IMG/VR virus record: IMGVR_UViG_3300046474_000470
Span: 20,888-84,887 of that record
Source of the DNA: a virus
Length of the DNA: 64,000 bases
Direction: 5' to 3' (one strand)
Shown here in pieces: positions 24,705 through 33,304 of this stretch. Position 1 is the stretch's first letter. The number at the start of each line of letters is the position of its first letter. The translations under genes and the position numbers were made by a program. The notes under the pieces are model-generated. The model saw only the letters and a program-made list of their open reading frames with translations, was not told the origin of the DNA and ran no database searches.

Positions 24705-25102
24705 GGGCGGTACTCCATGATGCTTTCGAACGTCGCCTTGATGTCCTCCGGATCGTCCGTCCAGCACTCGCGGTACATGCGCTCCAGCTGCTCGCGCCGG
24801 CCGACGAACTCATAGTCGTAGGGCGGGTCGATCTCACGGGTGGTGACGCCGTAATCGCGCAGGTAGCGCTCCGGCGTGTCGTCCTCCATGCAGTGGGCCG
24901 GCGCGCGCAGCACGCACAGCTCGCTGAACGGGATCAAGGTGAAGCTGACGGCCTTGCCGCTGTAGGTGGTGTTGGCGTGCAGGGAGCGGGCGTCGATCAG
25001 CGCCATGCTGAGGGCTGTGTCGGGCCGGACAGCGGTGACGTCGACGGTGAAGGTGCCATCGGTGAAGACGATGATGGCGCGGTACTTGATAGGGTCGATC
25101 AC
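24701..25102 (-). CDS. Hypothetical protein (133 aa)
   Basis: GTG start with AAGGAG 5 nt upstream and a GTGA junction. Beta-rich N-terminus (YRAIIVFTDGTFTVDVTAV) and acidic helical C-terminus. No family recognised. Confidence 0.72.
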   Translation of the reverse strand: MIDPIKYRAIIVFTDGTFTVDVTAVRPDTALSMALIDARSLHANTTYSGKAVSFTLIPFSELCVLRAPAHCMEDDTPERYLRDYGVTTREIDPPYDYEFVGRREQLERMYRECWTDDPEDIKATFESIMEYRP

Positions 25103-25353
25103 GAGGGCTCCTTGGGTAGGCGGGCGGCGAGCATGTCATCGGCGACCTCGTAAGCTCGGATCGTCAGCAGGGTGTTCGTGTAGTTGGCTTCCCAGCCGGC
25201 AGCAAGCAGGCCTTGCATGGCGCGGCCAGCGAACTCGTCGCGCAGCGCGGCTGGGTGCAGCGGCGTCCGGACCAACGCCAGAACCTCAGCCATCGTCAAA
25301 TGATAATGCTCCCGCAGATGCTCGATCGCTTCTCGGATGGTGGGTGTAGTCAT
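25099..25353 (-). CDS. Small helical protein (84 aa)
   Basis: ATG at 25353 overlaps the HNH gene stop. Mostly helical (IREAIEHLREHYHLTMAEVLALV), possibly a helix-turn-helix of the small phage type, but no clear recognition helix. Confidence 0.7.
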   Translation of the reverse strand: MTTPTIREAIEHLREHYHLTMAEVLALVRTPLHPAALRDEFAGRAMQGLLAAGWEANYTNTLLTIRAYEVADDMLAARLPKEPS

Positions 25354-25952
25354 GGTGTGCTCCAGGGTGGGGTTTCGTTCATCTCGGCCGCGATCTGCTC
25401 GACAGCGACGGCCGCTTCCGGCGGCAGCAACAGACGCGGCAGCGCGCCGGGCGTGTACAGTCGGACCAGCGCCTCCTCGCGCATCCGGATCTTCCCCATC
25501 AGCGAGAGGTGGCCGGCCTGGTGGTTGCAGACGCGGTGCGCCAGCGCCATGTTGGCGATGTGGTCCGGGCCGCCATGCGTGATCGAGACCAGATGCTCGG
25601 GCGACTCCTCCTCGATCGCCACCGGCAGGTGGCAGAAGAAGCAGTCGTCGCCGTCGCGGTCGCGCAGCGCCTGGCAGACCACGCTGGACTTGCGTCGACG
25701 CTGCTCCTTGGGCACGGCGCGCCATGACTTGTTGCCGACATGCGCAAGGTAGGCCTCGGCAGCCGGCCCCATCCAGGTCAGCTCGGCGCGCTTGTTGGTA
25801 TAGACGATGCCGGTGCCCTTCTCGGTCTTGAACCGCAGCAGCTCCCACTCGTTGGTGGGCGAGAGCACCTCGGCGCCGCGCTCGGCGAGCCAGAGCTCGA
25901 ATTTCTCGCGCCGCGCCTCGAACTGGGCTCGGTTGAGGGTTGGGGTAGGCAT
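25350..25952 (-). CDS. HNH endonuclease
   Basis: 200 aa. The HNH core is CFFCHLPV, then PEHLVSITHGGPDHIANMAL with the catalytic His and Asn, then AHRVCNHQAGHLS with the last His; the C-x2-C/C-x-H zinc ligands are present. The N-terminal about 90 residues are basic and may bind DNA. It could be a homing endonuclease, a packaging nick enzyme or an attack on host DNA; in an accessory array far from the terminase the first or third is more likely. Confidence 0.85.
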   Translation of the reverse strand: MPTPTLNRAQFEARREKFELWLAERGAEVLSPTNEWELLRFKTEKGTGIVYTNKRAELTWMGPAAEAYLAHVGNKSWRAVPKEQRRRKSSVVCQALRDRDGDDCFFCHLPVAIEEESPEHLVSITHGGPDHIANMALAHRVCNHQAGHLSLMGKIRMREEALVRLYTPGALPRLLLPPEAAVAVEQIAAEMNETPPWSTP

Positions 25953-26305
25953 TATTCCTCCTTTTTAAGTTTTGCCTGAGCCCGCTGCAGGGCGGCAAGC
26001 CGGTGCCCAAGGTCATAGCGGGTGGAGCGGAGCCGATCGAGTTCCAGCTGGGTTTCTTCCTGCTGCCGGGCGATCTCCTGCCAGGCAGACTCGAAGCGGA
26101 GGCGCTCAAGCATGGCTTGCTGGCGCAGATCCTCCAGCCGGGCGCTGTGCTGCGCGATGTGCTCACGCAGATTCTCCATCTCAGCCTGGGCCGCGACGAC
26201 GTCCTGCAGGCGGCTCACGGCGGTTTCGGGCAGCGCCGGCCGCGCCGGCGGCGCGCCGGCCGTGTCGATCTGCAGGAACACCGGCACCTCGATCGGCGTT
26301 TTCAC
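25952..26305 (-). CDS. Coiled-coil protein (117 aa)
   Basis: GTG start after AGAGGA, GTGA junction. A Pro/Ala-rich 30-residue lead is followed by a long charged heptad region (about 35-115), predicted to be a coiled coil. Function unknown. Confidence 0.72.
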   Translation of the reverse strand: MKTPIEVPVFLQIDTAGAPPARPALPETAVSRLQDVVAAQAEMENLREHIAQHSARLEDLRQQAMLERLRFESAWQEIARQQEETQLELDRLRSTRYDLGHRLAALQRAQAKLKKEE

Positions 26306-26793
26306 TTCTTCCTCTTCGCAGGGTTGGCGTCATAGCCCGGCTTGCGCATCTGGATGTTGGTCTCGCGCGCGACCTTGATGATGTCGCGGTGCGGCAGGGC
26401 TTCCAGCACATCGCCGTAGGCGTCGATCAGGGTCTCGATGATCGCGACCTCGGTGCCGACCAGGCGCACCGGAACGCTGTTGTCCAGGGCGTGCTCGGCC
26501 ACCTGGATCAGCACGCTCTGGGCGGCTGCCAGGATGCCGTGCGGATCCTCGACCATCTTGAAGCGCAGCATGGTCTCGAACATGTTGCCGACCACGGCGA
26601 TGACCTTCCACTCGCGGCGCGTCGGCGCCAAGCCGTACGCCAGCTCGTGGAAGTGCTTGCGGATGTCGGCCATACGCGCCCGGCGCGTGGCTTCGGGCAT
26701 CGGCTCCGTGGGGGAGGCCCGCAGCTCGTCAAGCAGTGTGTAGTGCATGCCCATGTCGTTCGGGTGCGGGGTGTTGCGGCGGCGGGTGCTCAT
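26302..26793 (-). CDS. Hypothetical helical protein (163 aa)
   Basis: Basic N-terminus, then helices including MADIRKHFHELAYGL and VIAVVGNMFETMLRF; basic tail PAKRKK. No family recognised. ATGA junctions at both ends. Confidence 0.72.
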   Translation of the reverse strand: MSTRRRNTPHPNDMGMHYTLLDELRASPTEPMPEATRRARMADIRKHFHELAYGLAPTRREWKVIAVVGNMFETMLRFKMVEDPHGILAAAQSVLIQVAEHALDNSVPVRLVGTEVAIIETLIDAYGDVLEALPHRDIIKVARETNIQMRKPGYDANPAKRKK

Positions 26794-27332
26794 GCGGGCC
26801 TCACTTCCGCGCGGCGGGCGCGGGCATCGGTCATACGGTAAATGGTGCCGCTCTCGCTGCGGATCTGCCAGGCGCGAGTCCAGCGGCTGACCACCCTGTA
26901 CGGCTTGCCGCCGTAGACCAGCGTGTCGCCGATCTTGATCTTCGGCCGGGCCTTACGCGCAGCATGGTACTCGCGGCAGCGTCGGCGCCAGTCGATGGCG
27001 TGCTCGTAGGTGGTCTCGGTCAGGAGGTCGAGAATGCGCTCCGGGCAGCGGGCCTCGCAAGGTCCACAGCTCTCGTCCATGTCCTTGTAGCCGAAGCTGT
27101 ACTCGTCCTTCGGCGCGAAGCCGAGCAGCAGGATTGCGGCCCAGACGCGGCGCTCGCCGGTCTCCTTGTGGACCTGCTCGACCGCAGCATACAGGGTGCG
27201 CAGCTCGACGATCGAGGTGTCGAGCACCTTGTATTCGTAAGGGGAATCAGACCAGCGGAACACGCCGGCGTGGTTGAGGATGAAGTCGGTAACCTTCAGC
27301 CCTTTCGGTTTGTGCATCCAGAGCCAGCCCAT
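26790..27332 (-). CDS. Hypothetical protein with Cys cluster (180 aa)
   Basis: Starts MGWLWMHKPKG, resembling phage proteins I associate loosely with DUF6927. A middle ESCGPCEARCPERIL holds three closely spaced cysteines. The C-terminus is a beta-rich SH3-like part (IKIGDTLVYGGKPYRVVSRW). Function unknown. Confidence 0.73.
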   Translation of the reverse strand: MGWLWMHKPKGLKVTDFILNHAGVFRWSDSPYEYKVLDTSIVELRTLYAAVEQVHKETGERRVWAAILLLGFAPKDEYSFGYKDMDESCGPCEARCPERILDLLTETTYEHAIDWRRRCREYHAARKARPKIKIGDTLVYGGKPYRVVSRWTRAWQIRSESGTIYRMTDARARRAEVRPA

Positions 27333-27646
27333 TATCTGCTCCCGTTCTCGATCGCCAGCAGCTGCTGGGCCTTGCCTTCGAGCGCCGTTGCTTCGGCCGT
27401 GGCCTTGGCGCGGATATTGGCGGCCTGGGCGCGCAGCGCCACGACCGCATTGCCGATGATCTGGTCGGGCGGCAGCAGCGAGATGTCGATCTCGACAGTG
27501 CCGACGTTGACGTAACCCATGCTGGTCATGTCGACTCTGGAAAAGGTCAAATGGCCGACCAGCCTCTCAGCGTCGGTCAGGTCCTGGGGCTTGATGTATG
27601 CCAGGCTGTGGTTGGACAGGGAGATGTTCAGGGTCAGGGTGGTCAT
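27332..27646 (-). CDS. Hypothetical protein (104 aa)
   Basis: Beta N-terminal half (TLTLNISLSNHSL) and a C-terminal Ala/Glu-rich helix (ALRAQAANIRAKATAEATAL). It overlaps its neighbours by 1 and 4 nt. Confidence 0.72.
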   Translation of the reverse strand: MTTLTLNISLSNHSLAYIKPQDLTDAERLVGHLTFSRVDMTSMGYVNVGTVEIDISLLPPDQIIGNAVVALRAQAANIRAKATAEATALEGKAQQLLAIENGSR

Positions 27647-27990
27647 ACTTCCTCCGATTTGATGGTGAGTTCGTCTTCGTCCAGTTCGAAATAATCGAGC
27701 GAGAGCAGCTGGATGCCGTACGAGCCGTCCAGCGGCGGCCAGCCCTCCTCCTCGCCGCGGCGCAGCCGGCCTTCCGGATCGAGGTCGGTGATCGTCATGC
27801 GGAAGGCATGCAGCGCAAGCATCGTCAGCACGGCCTTGCAGATGTTGCCGCGTGCGGCTCGCAGCCGCTCCTGGGCGCCGCTCCAGAAGTTGTTGATCTC
27901 GTGAAGCTTCTCGTCGGTCAGGATGCTGTGGTCGATCGTGACGACCATGTCGAAGGACCAGTCGTAGGTGAGGGTGTAGCGCTTTTTCAT
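27643..27990 (-). CDS. DUF2528 family protein (115 aa)
   Basis: ATG at 27990 overlaps the upstream stop. The sequence (MKKRYTLTYDWSFDMVVTID, TDEKLHEINNFWSGAQERL, EGWPPLDGSYGIQLLSLD) follows the DUF2528 family, which is common in phages and prophages of proteobacteria. Its biochemical role is unknown. Confidence 0.82.
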   Translation of the reverse strand: MKKRYTLTYDWSFDMVVTIDHSILTDEKLHEINNFWSGAQERLRAARGNICKAVLTMLALHAFRMTITDLDPEGRLRRGEEEGWPPLDGSYGIQLLSLDYFELDEDELTIKSEEV

Positions 27991-28760
27991 GCTTTCTCCT
28001 TGCCAGCCACCTGGAACTGCTCGAACGACACGCGGTCCTTGTAGCTGTTGATGTGGAAGTCGTTGCTGTAGTTGCGCAGCATGCTGGCCGCCAGCGACTC
28101 GGACTTGCAGATCGTGCGGTGGCAGATCTCGCCCTGCGTCCACAGCGCCACCTGCTCCGTTGTGGCGTGGTGATCCATCCAGTGCGCGAAGATCGCCTCG
28201 AACAGGCGCCAGCTGGTGCAGGCCGGGTGCGGCGCGTGGCGGGTGTTCGGGTACCGAGGATTCTCCTTCATCCAGCCGTTTTCCAGTCGGATGTACTGCG
28301 GCTCCTGCCTTCTGTCGCCCAGGACTTCCCGCAGATATTCCGCAAGGTTGCGCTCGGCGTGCACGGCCGCCGGCTGGCCGTTCCAGTCCTCGGCCCGGAT
28401 GAAGCACTCGGCGTGATAGCCGGTCGCGTCGATCGCAGCGTCGGTCACGATGTGGGTGTGGCACAGGTTGACAACATGGTGGTCCGGGTAGCGCGGCGCG
28501 GCGATCTCGAAGGGCGCGCCGTCGTAGCCGGTGACCTTCTTCAGGAGGTCGTAGTAGGGCTGCAGGAACTCGAAGCCGACGTCGGCGAAGAGGTGGAGCC
28601 ACGGGCGGTCACCACCCATGACGATGTGCGTCATGGTGCCCTCGATCAGGGCGTCGGTGTGCTTCGTAATATCCATGCGGAAGTGCTCGCAGATCTCGGC
28701 CACTTCCTTGGCGGTGGTGGCGCGGATCAGCAGATCGGGGGAGCGGAGTTCGAATTCCAT
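27987..28760 (-). CDS. Hypothetical His/Trp-rich protein (257 aa)
   Basis: Not recognised. Many His residues (DHHVVNLCHTHIVTD, AHWMDHHATTEQ) could coordinate a metal. Its size, larger than most genes of the array, and the conserved-looking blocks HAECFIRAEDWNGQPAAVHA and YSNDFHINSYKD suggest an enzyme or binding protein. Confidence 0.72.
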   Translation of the reverse strand: MEFELRSPDLLIRATTAKEVAEICEHFRMDITKHTDALIEGTMTHIVMGGDRPWLHLFADVGFEFLQPYYDLLKKVTGYDGAPFEIAAPRYPDHHVVNLCHTHIVTDAAIDATGYHAECFIRAEDWNGQPAAVHAERNLAEYLREVLGDRRQEPQYIRLENGWMKENPRYPNTRHAPHPACTSWRLFEAIFAHWMDHHATTEQVALWTQGEICHRTICKSESLAASMLRNYSNDFHINSYKDRVSFEQFQVAGKEKA

Positions 28761-28763
28761 GGC

Positions 28764-29024
28764 TCAGCCCTCCTTCTTCACGCCGTAGCCCAGCAGCACG
28801 ACCTCGCGGCGCACTTCGACCGGCACCCAGGTGACCTTGCGCTCGGCGAGCGCTGCCACTTCCTTGCGGTCGCCGCGCGGCCCGGGGTTGTTGCGCACCG
28901 TGGCGTGCTCGATATCCGCCACCGGCGTGATGGTGATGTGCTGACCGGTGTGGGTCTGGGTGCTGCTGATGTAGAGGAACTGGCCGTCCGGCTGGACGGC
29001 GACAAAGCCTTGGGTAGTTTTCAT
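28764..29024 (-). CDS. Hypothetical protein (86 aa)
   Basis: Beta-rich (FVAVQPDGQFLYISST, HITITPVADIEHATV). No family recognised. It lies 39 bp after the PP-loop gene with its own Shine-Dalgarno. Confidence 0.7.
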   Translation of the reverse strand: MKTTQGFVAVQPDGQFLYISSTQTHTGQHITITPVADIEHATVRNNPGPRGDRKEVAALAERKVTWVPVEVRREVVLLGYGVKKEG

Positions 29025-29063
29025 TGGATGCTTTCAGGGTTGGTGGTTGGGAGGGAGGGATGG

Positions 29064-29852
29064 TTAAGCTGCGATGCCAGTGATTTCTTCGAGGGTGCGC
29101 TTCTTGCCGTTCTTCGGCATCATCATGACCTGACCCGTCGAGCGCTCGAGGGCCGAGTAGTTGCGATAGACGTCCGGGTCGTTGACCAGCTCCGGATGGT
29201 CGCGCACCAGCTCTGCGGCGCGGCGCAGATCCTCGTCCTGCGAGTAGATGCAGAAGACGCAGGAGAAGCGCCGCATGCCCATGCGGTAGACGACGTGCGG
29301 CTGCTGGCCAGCGGCGTCGATGGCGTCGAACACCTGCTGCTCGGACCAAGCATGGATCGGCAGCCATTCGTACCATTCGCGGCCGGCACGGCTGTTGGTC
29401 GTGTCAAAGCGGAACGGCGCCATCTTCTTGCGGGTGACCGACTCTTCCGCACGGAGCCCCATGCAGTTGACGATCAGATGCCAGGCCGGGTGGCCGGCCG
29501 CTTTCCGCTCGTAGGTCAGGTGGCGGATCAGCTTCGTGATCGGGCCGCGCTTCAGGTCCGAGGTGCACTGGCGCTGCGCTGGGCTGGGGAACATACCGCG
29601 TTCCTCGACCATCTGCAAGAGGTCACGTCGCGCCTTGACCACATGCAGCGGCTCACCGGTGGTGGTCGCCTGGATGTGCTCGACGGCGCCGGCCCACTCC
29701 ACGCGGCCCAGATCAGCGTGCACGATCACCAGCTGCTTGTGAGGCACCAGCGCTGCCAGCAGCAGGTAAGCCGCTTGTGAGTCTTTACCGCCGGAGTGGT
29801 TGACGACAAAGAGAGCGCCGCGGGCGACGAGGTCTTTGATTTGTTCGATCAT
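29064..29852 (-). CDS. PP-loop (PAPS reductase-like) enzyme
   Basis: 262 aa of the adenine nucleotide alpha hydrolase fold. The PP-loop is NHSGGKDSQAAYLLL (about 18-32), followed by VIVHADLGRVEWAG. Cysteines in RQCTSDLKRGP and in FSCVFCIYSQ could bind an iron-sulfur cluster, as in phage members annotated as PAPS reductase family. No sulfite-pathway partners are nearby, so a canonical assimilatory role is unlikely. Possible roles are sulfur transfer to a nucleobase or a defence-related modification. It is the most enzyme-like product in the accessory array. Confidence 0.85.
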   Translation of the reverse strand: MIEQIKDLVARGALFVVNHSGGKDSQAAYLLLAALVPHKQLVIVHADLGRVEWAGAVEHIQATTTGEPLHVVKARRDLLQMVEERGMFPSPAQRQCTSDLKRGPITKLIRHLTYERKAAGHPAWHLIVNCMGLRAEESVTRKKMAPFRFDTTNSRAGREWYEWLPIHAWSEQQVFDAIDAAGQQPHVVYRMGMRRFSCVFCIYSQDEDLRRAAELVRDHPELVNDPDVYRNYSALERSTGQVMMMPKNGKKRTLEEITGIAA

Positions 29853-30133
29853 TCGTGATCTCCTTCGTCAGGGTTGACGGCATCCCGGTAATCGGCTTGC
29901 GTCATGCCGTGAATGTTGTAGAACTCGGCGTCGTACTCGCGGCCGGTCAGCCCGTCGAGCTCCGGGTCGCGATAGGTGGGCGCCGCGCGCGGCGGGTATT
30001 GGTAGCCGCGGTTCGGCGGGCAGCTGGGTGCATGCTTGGTCACCCAGCGACCGCCGACCATGTTGGTCTCGCCAGCGCCGACCGCCACCGGCTGGCGACA
30101 GGCGGCGCAGATGGATTCGAATTTGTTGATCAT
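29849..30133 (-). CDS. Small Cys-containing protein (94 aa)
   Basis: CAACRQPV near the N-terminus and a later HAPSCPPNRG suggest one zinc site; the C-terminal half is Tyr/Asp-rich. ATGA junction with the PP-loop gene. Confidence 0.7.
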   Translation of the reverse strand: MINKFESICAACRQPVAVGAGETNMVGGRWVTKHAPSCPPNRGYQYPPRAAPTYRDPELDGLTGREYDAEFYNIHGMTQADYRDAVNPDEGDHE

Positions 30134-30372
30134 GGTCGATAGTCCGAAACTTGATAGCTGTACAGCCCGCAGATGTCCAGCTTCTCGCTGTCGTCGCGGG
30201 CCACCTGCGTGACCAGGGTGGCCACGATGTCCTTGAGGATGTCCAGCTGCTGCTGAACCGAGCCGTCCGTCTGCTCGCGGATCGCAAGGTCTATCAGCTG
30301 CCGGGTCGAGCCGATCTGCGTCATGCCCTCGTTCGAGTGCTTGACGCCTTCAACCCAGAATTCATGCGTCAT
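30130..30372 (-). CDS. Hypothetical helical protein (80 aa)
   Basis: Acidic and helical (QLIDLAIREQTDGSVQQQL, DILKDIVATLVTQVA). No family recognised. Confidence 0.7.
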   Translation of the reverse strand: MTHEFWVEGVKHSNEGMTQIGSTRQLIDLAIREQTDGSVQQQLDILKDIVATLVTQVARDDSEKLDICGLYSYQVSDYRP

Positions 30373-30680
30373 GGCTGCCGCTCCGACTTCTCGGCCGCCA
30401 GCCGCAGCGCCTCCAGTTCGTTCTGGCGCTCACGGGAGGCGCGCGCGGCGCCCACCATCTTCACGTTGCCCATGTGGAGCGGAATCTGCGGGATGCATTC
30501 GATCGTGATGACGAGGCCCCAGCTGGCAGCGCCGTCGATCAGGCCTTGCAACTCCTTGCGGGCCGCGACCAGGCTCTGCTCGGTCACCTGCAACTGGCGC
30601 TCGTACATCTTGCGCTCGTGCGTCTTGGTGGTGTCGGCGTGCGCCGCAAGGAGGTCGTCGATCGGTCGTTTAGATGTCAT
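30369..30680 (-). CDS. Coiled-coil hypothetical protein (103 aa)
   Basis: Start at 30680 (MTSKRPIDDLL). Two charged helical stretches flank a short hydrophobic SWGLVITIECIPQI segment. It overlaps the upstream gene by 11 bp. Confidence 0.7.
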   Translation of the reverse strand: MTSKRPIDDLLAAHADTTKTHERKMYERQLQVTEQSLVAARKELQGLIDGAASWGLVITIECIPQIPLHMGNVKMVGAARASRERQNELEALRLAAEKSERQP

Positions 30681-31695
30681 GGCTGGTCTCCCAGTTGCTG
30701 CTGCTGCCGAGGATCTCGCCGCCGGGGAGCGTGCCCGGGTCGAGCAGGATGACGAGGCACTTGCCGATATCGACGTTGCCGTCGGCGTCGCGCAGCTCGT
30801 CCTTGGAATCGACGCCGTCTTCATGCACGGCGGCGGCCGCCAACAGACGCTCCGGATCGTGGATCTTCACGTTCAGCGTGAAGTCGTAGTAGTGGCGCTG
30901 CGCCGGCGGGGCGAAGTCGGCGGCGGTGGCGGTCGGCAGATACTTGATGCTGTTCCAGCACCACCAGCCGGCGCCGATGTCCCAGGCCTTCTCGCCGTTG
31001 GGCATGATGGTCGGAGCGTAGCGCGTGGCCTGATTCTCCGTATCCTCGTCCATGTCGATGACGATCACGTTATCGCCTTCCCAGTGCATCGGCATCAGCG
31101 CGCCGTCTTCGGTCGCCTGGCGGATCAGCTCGTCGACGGCGGCGCGCTCGAAGAAGGGCTTCGACCAGCCGTTCCACAGGTCGCCGTTGCCCCAGCAGGC
31201 AAGCCGCTCGTCGTCTTTCATCCAGTCGGCGTCGACGAGCCCCTGGCGGTAGGTCGGCGGCTCCGTCATCTCGCGGAAGGTCTCGAAGAATTTGTCGCGC
31301 AGCATGCGGTGCGAGAAGCCGCCGCCGGCGGTATTGAATTCGACACTGCCGGTGCCTAGGCGCGAGATCGCCACGCGGCGGCCATCTTTGTCAACCCAGA
31401 CCTTCTTCGTGGCGTCGTTCAGGTAGTAGGTGGTGGCGTGGTCCCAGGCTGCGTTCCAGAGGCCGCGATCGGCCTCGCCTTGGGCAGTATCGTTCATCAC
31501 CATCGGGCGCTCCATCACGTCCTCGAAAGCGCTGGCCATTACCATGTTGGCGTCGCAGAAGTCGTGACTGTGGCAGGTGCCGGGGTCCATCTCGGCGGTG
31601 TTGCGGCGCAGGACCTCGGCGAATTGCTCTTCGGTCAGGACGTTCTCCAGCTGCTGCGCGAACATCTGGGCGATATTTACGACGGTTTGGGTCAT
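30670..31695 (-). CDS. Hypothetical protein (341 aa)
   Basis: The largest unknown of the array. Acidic, Trp- and Asp-rich; contains CHSHDFCDANMVMASAF with possible metal ligands, GDNVIVIDMDEDTENQ, and AGWWCWNSIKYLP. No recognised family. Its length and complexity suggest a real enzyme or a host-target protein. Confidence 0.75.
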   Translation of the reverse strand: MTQTVVNIAQMFAQQLENVLTEEQFAEVLRRNTAEMDPGTCHSHDFCDANMVMASAFEDVMERPMVMNDTAQGEADRGLWNAAWDHATTYYLNDATKKVWVDKDGRRVAISRLGTGSVEFNTAGGGFSHRMLRDKFFETFREMTEPPTYRQGLVDADWMKDDERLACWGNGDLWNGWSKPFFERAAVDELIRQATEDGALMPMHWEGDNVIVIDMDEDTENQATRYAPTIMPNGEKAWDIGAGWWCWNSIKYLPTATAADFAPPAQRHYYDFTLNVKIHDPERLLAAAAVHEDGVDSKDELRDADGNVDIGKCLVILLDPGTLPGGEILGSSSNWETSHDI

Positions 31696-32126
31696 GGGTG
31701 GCTCCCTTTAATTTCGTCAAGTTCGGACTGCAGATCTTCGATCTCGCATTCGGCATGGGCCGTCAGTTCAGGGTCGTCCTCGCGGTCGATGTAGGCCTGC
31801 AGCTTCCCGATTGTCTGCTCGATCACGCTGCCGGTTTGCGGCTTGAAGGTGGCGTCAGGGTATTCCTCCTGCACTTTCAGGCAGGCCATCTCGTCATCGT
31901 CGGCACGCACGAAGAAGAAAGCCAGCTCCTCGCCGTCGAGCTCGGCGCGGGCGGCCCACAGGTTGTCGGGCAGCCCGAAATACGCCCCGCCAGCGTCATA
32001 CCCTCCGTCGATCAGCGGCACGCGCTCGAGCTCGAACTCGAGATCGTCCATGCCGTGGGCGTGATGCTCGCGGCGGCCCATCGGCGCGCCGCGGCTGCAG
32101 TTCATTTCGGGCAGGCGGATGGGCAT
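31692..32126 (-). CDS. Acidic hypothetical protein (144 aa)
   Basis: AGGAG lies just upstream of the ATG at 32126. Very acidic C-terminal half (YIDREDDPELTAHAECEIED). No family recognised. The acidity would fit a DNA mimic, but that is speculation. Confidence 0.72.
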   Translation of the reverse strand: MPIRLPEMNCSRGAPMGRREHHAHGMDDLEFELERVPLIDGGYDAGGAYFGLPDNLWAARAELDGEELAFFFVRADDDEMACLKVQEEYPDATFKPQTGSVIEQTIGKLQAYIDREDDPELTAHAECEIEDLQSELDEIKGSHP

Positions 32127-32127
32127 G

Positions 32128-32343
32128 CTATCTCCTCTTGTAGACGTGAAGGTCGACCAGATAGGTCAGGGTGGCAAGGTGGTCGAGGATCTCCTGTGCC
32201 GACTTGAAGTTGCCGGGCGCGGCATAGACGGCGTCGACCGTCTGGACGACGAACGTACCGACCTGCACGCCCAGCTGCCCGGAGAGGCCGGCGCCGCGCA
32301 GGCTGTCCAGCCGCTTCTCGACCTCTTTCGTGATAGCAGCCAT
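32128..32343 (-). CDS. Small hypothetical protein (71 aa)
   Basis: ATG at 32343. Helical N-terminus (MAAITKEVEKRLDSLRG) and a second helix ending YLVDLHVYKRR. Its TAG stop is 1 nt before the next ATG. Confidence 0.7.
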   Translation of the reverse strand: MAAITKEVEKRLDSLRGAGLSGQLGVQVGTFVVQTVDAVYAAPGNFKSAQEILDHLATLTYLVDLHVYKRR

Positions 32344-32344
32344 G

Positions 32345-32593
32345 TCAGGCCTCGCCATCGTCGCGGAACTCCAGTTCGTCCATCCGGTATTCGTTGCCGT
32401 CCTCGTCAAGGTACAGCAACTGGCCAGTGGTCGAGCACGTCTGCGTTTTCTGGCTGTCCCAGAACACCTTGGTGCTGCCTTCCCAGATCGGCTCGTTCTT
32501 CTCGTCGAAGCCGGAGATATTGGCCCGGGCCGTAAGCCTTTCGAGGGTGCCAATGATCTGGGTATCGGTACCCTTCACGTATGCTTGCTTCAT
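32345..32593 (-). CDS. Small acidic protein (82 aa)
   Basis: Contains FWDSQKTQTCSTTGQLLYLD and an acidic end (ELEFRDDGEA). Likely a small beta protein. No family recognised. Confidence 0.7.
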   Translation of the reverse strand: MKQAYVKGTDTQIIGTLERLTARANISGFDEKNEPIWEGSTKVFWDSQKTQTCSTTGQLLYLDEDGNEYRMDELEFRDDGEA

Positions 32594-32844
32594 TTGTCAC
32601 TCTCCTTTTCTTGTTCAAGCAGGTGCGCCACGGCGCGGCCGCGCTGGTAGATGGTGTCGAAGTCGACGCCGTTCTCGTAGCTGCGCGGCCCAGCATTGTC
32701 AAAGCCGCGCTGCCAGTTCGCCCGGCTCATCGGCAGGCTGAAGACGTTGAGGTCGTTGCCGTACTGGCGGTGGCGCCGGATGTCGTCCTTCGCAAGCTCC
32801 TCGGCCTCGGCGCGGATGCCTTCGGGTGTAGTGGGGCGGCCCAT
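32590..32844 (-). CDS. Small hypothetical protein (84 aa)
   Basis: Helical and charged; the WQRGFDNAGPRSYENGVDFD block resembles the ribosome modulation factor-like WxxG(F/W) pattern in small phage proteins (for example NPWxxGW...), only weakly. C-terminal YQRGRAVAHLLEQ repeats the same theme. Function unknown. Confidence 0.7.
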   Translation of the reverse strand: MGRPTTPEGIRAEAEELAKDDIRRHRQYGNDLNVFSLPMSRANWQRGFDNAGPRSYENGVDFDTIYQRGRAVAHLLEQEKESDK

Positions 32845-32845
32845 G

Positions 32846-33304
32846 TCATTCTCCTTTCAGTTTGTCAAGGCTGCGTTGCAGGATGCTGCCCAGGTGCCCG
32901 GGGTGGAGCTCCTCGGCGCCGGCCAGCAGGGCTTCGGCCTTCTCTGCCACGTCCACCAGCGTCGGCAGCCGGTTCAGCAGCGGCATGTAGCGGGCGATGA
33001 CGTCGACCGTGTCGGCGCCGCTGACCGGCTCGTCGGCGTTGAAGCCGAGGCCTTCGAGTGCAGCGACCAGCAGCCGGGCCTGGGCGCCGATCTGGGTGGT
33101 AGGCGCCGCCACCGGCAGCACGCTGAAGTCGAAGTCGCGGATGAGGGCGGCGTCCTTGCAGTCGTCGGCATCCATGCAGCTGTCGTCCGCGTCTTCGTGC
33201 GCCAAGGTCTGGCCAAGGGACAGCGCCTTGTTCACCAGTTCGGCCACACGCTCGTTGCGCAGCATGGCGTCGGTGGTGACGATCAGTTCGAGTGCGTGTT
33301 TCAT
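32846..33304 (-). CDS. Hypothetical helical protein (152 aa)
   Basis: Start at 33304 set by the ATGA junction. Has an acidic Cys pair (DDSCMDADDCKDAAL) and long helices. No family recognised. Confidence 0.72.
   Translation of the reverse strand: MKHALELIVTTDAMLRNERVAELVNKALSLGQTLAHEDADDSCMDADDCKDAALIRDFDFSVLPVAAPTTQIGAQARLLVAALEGLGFNADEPVSGADTVDVIARYMPLLNRLPTLVDVAEKAEALLAGAEELHPGHLGSILQRSLDKLKGE

Noticed and set aside
29064-29852. DndC and DNA phosphorothioation system
   Set aside because: The PP-loop and cysteines fit only the broad superfamily; no dndB, dndD or dndE-like genes are nearby.
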